This document shows, one piece after another, positions 57,874 through 64,000 of a stretch of 64,000 nucleotides of DNA (position 1 is its first letter; the number at the start of each line of letters is the position of its first letter). Both the position numbers and the translations under genes were made by a program. A model generated the notes under the pieces. It did no database searches and was not told the DNA's origin. It saw only the letters and a program-made list of their open reading frames with translations. Source of the stretch: Protonemura montana (taxonomy: Eukaryota > Arthropoda > Insecta > Plecoptera > Nemouridae); assembly GCA_947568835.1 (NCBI GenBank), contig OX387612.1, forward strand, positions 2,170,001-2,234,000, given 5' to 3'.

Positions 57874-60800
57874 TGTCCAAGACGCTAAGTCCGCCTTGTC
57901 GACAGCGTCCAGCAATGTCTTGACCACGCTTGGTTGTTTAGACTGAACCGCATAATGCAACAGCGAGAAATTACGATCGTTAAGGACTTTTGGGTCACCG
58001 CCTTTGTCAATCAAAAAGGAATTAACATTCGCGTGGCCGTTCAATGCAGATGTGTGCATTGCAGTGTTGCCGTCTTTCTCTCGAAAGTGGATAAAACTGG
58101 TAACGTTGTTGCCCGGCTGTGATTCATATGTCTGCACTAGAAAATTCACAATCGGAAGGTGTCCTTTACCAGCTGCGATGTTAAGAGGTGTGTCAGCCTC
58201 AGCAGCTGCATCGCCATCTCTGTTGATGATTTGGGCTTGTTTTGCGATAAGCAACTCTGCAACTTTCAAGCTATTTTTTTCGCAAGCTCTAACAAGAAGA
58301 CGGCTGCTACCCACGGAGCAATGTTCAACTTCAAAATCTTTGTCGAGGCAGTATGCTAAGAGATTGATTTAATTTTCGTCTAAGATGATCTCGAGCATGT
58401 CTTTGTTTTCAACATCATCCGAAGAGAGCACAAGCTGGTCCTTGTTCTCTGCGTGACCCAATAACTTCTCAATTGCGTGCCACCAACCAGCAAGCTGTGC
58501 GTATCGCAGAGGAGAGCCTTCAAAAACACCATCTAGTTCGTCAAAGTGACTTCGCTTGCTTTTCCCGATTAGTAATTCCAGGATCTCTTTGCGCTTTTCG
58601 TTTTCATCCTGGTTCTCCCTGGTACCAAGGCTTGCAGCTAAATGAAGAGCCATCCTGTCTCCATCGTCTCTGGCCTGGACATCGATGTCAGTCTTCAGCA
58701 AATTCCGGACTTCCTCGAGGTCTTCATTAAGAACTGCTGTGTGCAGTACACAGTTCCTTGCGAGAATGCGGTCGAAAATATTGCGAATTACAGCAAAATC
58801 GACAGTGAACATTTTGCTCTTGATTAACTGTTTCGCTTTATCTCGAAAATACTTCGCGATCCAACTCGCTGCAAAATACTCAGCGAAGACGCGGTGAATG
58901 AAGCGTGGTTTTTCGTCAGCAAATTCTACTATAAACCCCGACTTGTCTTGTCGCAAAAGTTTTACAATAAACGAGTCTTTCAGTATCTTGACAATCGAAT
59001 CCATTCCCAGACTTTTCAGGTCGTCGTTGCCAACAAAAAAAATAAGAGCTGCTATTGCATGACTTTCAATGTATAATGGTTTTATCAAATCATTGAGCAA
59101 AAATTCATAATTAGAGTCATGAGGCGACAACTTGAGTTTGCCTTGGGCAAAAACACAAAACATTTTGTCAACAAACTTTTCCAGCAACACGAGCAAATCC
59201 AGATTTTCAGGAAGTTCCGACTTTACAGCCGAGCCAGTCACGTGATCTTCATACACTTCAGCTAGCATTTGCGTTTGAAGTGGAATGTCCATAAAGCTTC
59301 TATCCTTGTCTCGTATGGCTTTAGAAGCCTTCTCCAGAAGACTTTCGATGAAATTATCCAACTCATCTTCTTTTAAGACTGATTTTTTCTTCCAAATCAT
59401 TTTGAAAAATGTTTTTTGATCATTCTCATCAAACTTGCAGAGCCTGGTCGCAAATGTCTGAACAGAGTCTTCCAGTTCTCGTTTGATCGAATTTCGAGAT
59501 GTCATCCAAATATTTCTTGCTTTTGTAGTTAGAAAAATTTTTGACAACAACGTGCAGCATTCGTTGCCGTATATCGGTGATATCTCATCGTATCCGTCAA
59601 TAAGAATTACAACCCTCCCCGAGACCTGCAAGGCATACTTGAACATGGTCTTCTGCAACGGTGACTCAATCTCAGCTGCACTTGAAAGAAATTCCAGCGC
59701 ATCGTTGTGTTTGCCTTCAGCAAACAACTTGGATTGGTCATTCAGTACAATCAAGATAACAAAGTGGTTTGGGAGGGCATCTTTAGTGGTCTTCGCTAGC
59801 CAAACCATCAGCGTGGTTTTGCCCATTCCAGGCTCGGCACAAACAAGCACCAATCTATCATCGACTTCTGTTGCGTTTTTGGGCGAGATTTTTAAGACTT
59901 GTTCCTTATCAATATACGGCCGAATTGACTGAATGTCCCCAAATGATTTAACCCAGTGTAGCTGGCCGCCCCTGAGCGATAACAAGTGCCTTGACTGGTG
60001 GTAATTAGATAATTCCACTGAATCGTTTTCATTGATTTCACTAGGAACAAAAAGGAGCCAGGGTTTTTTAGAGCTGACATTGTTTAGTTGGACCTGCAAG
60101 GCTGTGACGTGGTCACTTTGGCCGAACCGTAATCCGACACAGCGAACCTCGTACACATCCAGATTAACTTTGGGGCCAATGAAAACCGTGCGTCTAGCTT
60201 TATCGGGTTCCAGGACTGATTTGGAGAGTTTTTTTATAACCTCCTTCCTATCTTGATTGGCAATGGACGTGGAACTTTGTGCAAGTAAAGATAGAAAATT
60301 AAGCGCATTTTTAACGAGGGTTGGCAGGGACGCCGGTGCCCCACTGTCCACTACCTGGATTGTGACACCACCCTGATGCCCCCCTTCTTTGAACATGTTT
60401 GCATCCACAGCGAAGGTCTGATCGAGAGAGCGATTGACATAATAGCAAATTCCTTCGTTCAAGGTTGGCCCAACAGACAATTCCCGGTCATCGCTTCCCA
60501 TAATCTCAATTACAGAAGATGCGTCAAGAGTTTGCTTGCTGTCAAACAAGTTTGTCAACTTTGTCTTGTGACCTTGAAAATTTACATTTTTTGCTAAGAT
60601 TTCATTTTGGGTATTTTCTTGCAATTGTGTGATCGAGAATTCGTCCTTGAGATTTTTACAAATGTCACCAAACTCTTTTAAAAGCTCACTGCCGGCAGTG
60701 CTACCACCATTAGGCAAGAATACAATTAGATTAGTGTATGGAAGCAAGTCTTTGAGAGAATTTAAGTATGCCTGAGAGTCTCCTGAGTTCCACCCATTTG

Positions 60801-61814
60801 CGCAAATCAAAATTAGAAGGCAGCCTTCTTCGAAGGCCTGCAACCACTTTGTGACACTTAACCGACAAGAGTTCTCACTGGACTCAACACAGATCAGCCG
60901 ATTTGGAATCGTTTCTGATTCATTCAAATGGGAAGATTGTACTAAAGATTTAAAACCGTCTCTAACGACAGAAAGGGCGTCGTCTTTAAAGTTAAGGTTC
61001 AAGCTGTATTCCTTCCTGTTTATCTCCAAGACCGACGACCAGAGGAGGTCACTGTTCTTGTCTAAAACCTTGTTGCTTTTCTCATACCACACTTTCATGC
61101 GGCGTAAAAAACAATCGGTAACACTTTTACAGTCAACGCCCTGAATCATTTTGTCGACCACTACGCGAATTTCTTTTTCGATAGCCGCTTCTAGCTTATT
61201 TACTTGCGGCTGCCCACAAAACAACCGGAGACTGCCCAGAAACGAATTTCGGTCGTCACCCTCAGATGTCGGTCGTTGGTCGTCGTCACCTAATGAGTTC
61301 AAAATTTCCTCGTCCCCATTGAAACTGAAGATATTTCCCCTGCCACACCAAACAAAGTCCTCCGCTTGACACAAAGGCCCATAACACTCCTCCCCTAAGG
61401 AGTCACTGGCCTTTGCGTTGGTGAAAATCACACACACAATCCTCTCAAAGCTTCCGTCAAAAAAAGGCTTTTTGACTGCTACCGTCATAGCCTGCTTGAT
61501 ACCAAGGTACGACTTAAAATATTTGCTCATAGAAAAGTCTCCCCGCGCATTTGTCAACATGGATCGAGAGACACCCTTATTTTCTTTATGTTTTAACTGT
61601 ACGAACAAAGTCGTCCAGTTGTCAGCTTCTCCCGAGGGCTGGAACCTGAAGACGACGTCGTCCAGGATACCTGCTTCCGCAACGTTGGTGGCGAGCTCGA
61701 ACTGCAGACCGCTGTTCAGTCCGCGGAGGTAGAGCAGGGCTGCCAATTTCAACTCATACTCCTGGCTTTGAGTGGTCGCAAAGCCAGTCCTCTTCTTGTA
61801 GGTCAACTTGGAAC
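57874..61814 (-). pseudogene. Module 2 copy, 3'-truncated
   Basis: Copy of the nuclease-NACHT-ankyrin module 2: acceptor at 61,815, PD-(D/E)XK-like N-terminus, NACHT, and the same in-frame TAA at 58,369-58,371. The ankyrin part is cut at 57,874 (ASW joined to a foreign VMYS and stop), losing about 250 residues of ankyrin repeats. Broken both by the stop and by the junction. Confidence 0.8.
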
Positions 61815-62587
61815 CTAGAAAAAAATTTTAAATAACGAACGTACGGGCGTATGGGAGACTCTGACTGACTGCAGGCGCCCTCTAGCGACTTCATCGCGGT
61901 AGGCGCTGCCAAAACGGATTGTTGAGAGTTGCAAGCAAAATCTTTAATATCACATACCCTTAGAAAAAACGCTTTTCCGAGTGTTAAAATGTTTGCTTGC
62001 TTTTTTGTTTGTTTGTTTGCGCTCTTTTGGTCAGAGACCTGCTATGATTTCAAAGAAAATTGCAGACAATATTTGTTTCATCTGAACTTAGACCTGCCGC
62101 GTTTTTGAGCAAACGAGGTCGAATAGTTGTGGAAATAATCAAAATTTACATACCATTTTCTTGTCTTTGACAAGCGTAGCGAGCAAAGCGAGAGCTTCAA
62201 TTTAACCTGCCTAAGTAAAAAAGCATTTCTTTGTGTGTGTTTTTTTGAATCTGTGTCTAATGAACGGTTCTTAGCAACGTACGTTTGTTCGTTTTGAGCG
62301 TTTTTGAGAAAAGTCATTCAAAACGTTTCTATTTCTTTAACTATTTTTAATTTACATAAAATGTTCTTGTTTTATAAATTAACTTTTCTTAGCAACGTAC
62401 AGAGACATTGTTGTCACAATTCACTGAGATGGTTTTCATGTCAAAGAAGATGTTGAGAGTTTTTATAGTTCCTTGACGATTTCCATGACAACGGCTCACA
62501 AATGTTTGTAATGGAGCGAACCGAAAAGCATGCAGGACACCACATTATCAAAGGGAACATGGCAATATTTTAACAACCTAAAATTTT

Positions 62588-62930
62588 AAAGGAAGCTAGA
62601 CTGGAAAAATGTGCTTTTTGAAAAAAACAAAAACAGTAACACAAACAAAACCCCTGCAACAACCGTATATTTTGAGAGGATAACACGGGGTTCGAGAAAA
62701 AGTGACAGACATTCTATTTGATCCATGTGGCAGTTGAATTAGCATGTGGCCGCATGAAGTTGTTATGAACTCGTCCATACGAGTTACCTCGACCGCTTGC
62801 TCCCTTGAGGGAATATTACTGGAATATATGTGACCGAATAGCTCGGTTGGTAGACCACCCGACCGGAAATTGGGAGGACCCGGGTTTGAATCCCGGTTCG
62901 GTTGCACATTTTTCAAGTCTAGCTTCCTTT
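62588..62930. mobile_element. Copy of the tRNA-carrying MITE-like element
   Basis: Identical position-shifted copy of 37,077-37,419, with the tRNA-like sequence at 62,832-62,904. It arose with the segmental duplication, not by independent insertion. Confidence 0.55.
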
Positions 62931-63039
62931 CCAACAAAAGAAATGTTGTGGTGGTCAATCTTACAAAGTTTGGTCGATTTCTGAGTGGTTACGATTTATT
63001 TTCCAGGATATTCGGGTGAATTGACAAGAAATTACTTAC

Positions 63040-64000
63040 CTTTTGTGGTGGACTCCACGGCCGCTTCCGTTCCTGAGAGCAGCGCGATCACGGCCTGGTT
63101 GTTGCACAACGTTGCGATGTCAAGCGGCGTCTGCTTGTTGTTATTCACAGCTGTGACGTCAGCGCCGTGACGTAGCAGTAGGGCTGTGACTTGCTCGTTT
63201 CCCTCTCTTGACACAAGGTGCAGGGGCGTGTCGCCATCCTTGTCACGGCACTCTACGGTCGCTCCCTTTTCCACGAGCAAGGTGATCACGGCCAGGTTGT
63301 TGAACAACGTTGCTGTGTGAAGCGGCGTCTGCTGATTGTTATTCACAGCTGTGACGTCAGCACCGTGAAGTAGCAACAGGTCTGTGACTCGTTTGCTTCC
63401 TCCTTTTGAAGAAAGGTGAAGGGACGTATCGCCATTCACGTCACAGCCTACTATAGCCGCTCCCTTATCAAGGAGCAGCGTAATCACGGCCAGGTTGTTG
63501 CACAATGATGCGGTGTGAAGCGGCGTCTGCTTGTAATTATTCACAGCTGTGACGTCAGCGCCACGACGTATCAACAGGTGTACGACTTCTTCGTTTTCCT
63601 CTCTTAAAGCAAAGTGAAGGGGCGTGTCGCCATCTTTGTCACGGCACTCTACGGTCACTCCCTTGTCCAATAGCAGCGTGGCCACGGCCGGGTTGGTACA
63701 CGTTGCTGCGGTGTGAAGTGGTGTCTGCTCTCTGTTATTTGGAGCTGTGACGTCAGCGCCATGACGTATCAACAGGTCTACAACTTCTTCGTTTCCTTCC
63801 CTTGAAGCAAAGTGAAGGGGAGTGTCGCCATCCTCGTCACGGCACTCTACGATCGCTCCCTTCTCTAAGAGCAGCTTGGCAACGGCCAGTTTTCCAACAC
63901 GCGCTGCTGCTATCAGTGGAGTTTGTCCCAGCCCACCACGGCCCTCTATGTCTACGCCATGCGACAAGATAAAGGAAACGATTTCAAGCTCACCCTGGTG
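63040..64000 (-). CDS. Module 1 copy, ankyrin C-terminal part only (window edge)
   Basis: Matches 37,529-38,489: the regular ankyrin repeats up to donor G|GTAAGT. Its NACHT and nuclease parts, if present, lie beyond the window. See module 1 for the description. Confidence 0.75.

Larger units (their letters stand above)
57874..64000. repeat. Segmental duplication of 32,363-38,489
   Basis: From TGTCCAAGACGCTAAG at 57,874 to the window end, the sequence repeats 32,363-38,489 with constant offset 5,511. All long frames, the intron, the MITE and small shadow frames recur at exactly that offset with the same translations, and no difference was noticed on spot checks. The copy continues beyond the window. 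Confidence 0.95.

Overview
This is a eukaryotic, almost certainly invertebrate animal, genomic window. Genes are split by GT-AG introns, there are no bacterial operons, and the intergenic and intronic space is full of SINEs, LINE debris, foldback elements and minisatellites. The lineage cannot be fixed from sequence alone; an arthropod is a guess. Many long open frames are translations of tandem repeats (91-, 72-, 50-, 36-bp and CAGA arrays) and are not genes.

Region 1 (about 0.3-21 kb) holds four tandem, same-strand paralogues of an unrecognised secreted family. Each has a signal-peptide exon that starts in phase 0 and ends in phase 2, a Thr/Val-rich stretch (TVTVTETT-like), and a C-terminal helical domain of about 90 residues ending in a shared Phe-Phe/Tyr, Val, Leu pattern. 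In three of them (tentatively all four) a tiny first coding exon of exactly five codons can be found. A fifth same-strand gene (22-27 kb) codes for a GILT-like secreted protein that keeps the cysteine framework but lacks the catalytic CXXC. The introns of this cluster carry most of the minisatellites, 5S-rRNA-derived SINE arrays and three short palindromic elements with 12-13 bp target duplications.

Region 2 (31.6-42.2 kb, minus strand) holds two consecutive large modules. Each is a PD-(D/E)XK-like nuclease domain, a NACHT ATPase and ankyrin repeats. This layout recalls bacterial antiviral STAND proteins and is the best candidate here for an undescribed defence-type locus. The splice signals between the modules are in frame, so they may be one double-headed protein. 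The second module carries one in-frame TAA.

Region 3 (42-57.8 kb) is repeat-rich: a 36-bp minisatellite of about 1.6 kb, a small two-exon Cys-rich candidate gene, a truncated THAP-domain transposase running into a P2X7-C-terminal-like domain on the other strand, a 148-bp satellite, and a LINE open frame truncated at both ends.

Region 4 (57,874-64,000) repeats 32,363-38,489 at a constant offset of 5,511 bp with no difference found. It is a partial second copy of the NACHT locus, cut at one end by a junction next to a poly-C run and at the other by the window edge. It is either a very recent segmental duplication or an assembly artefact.
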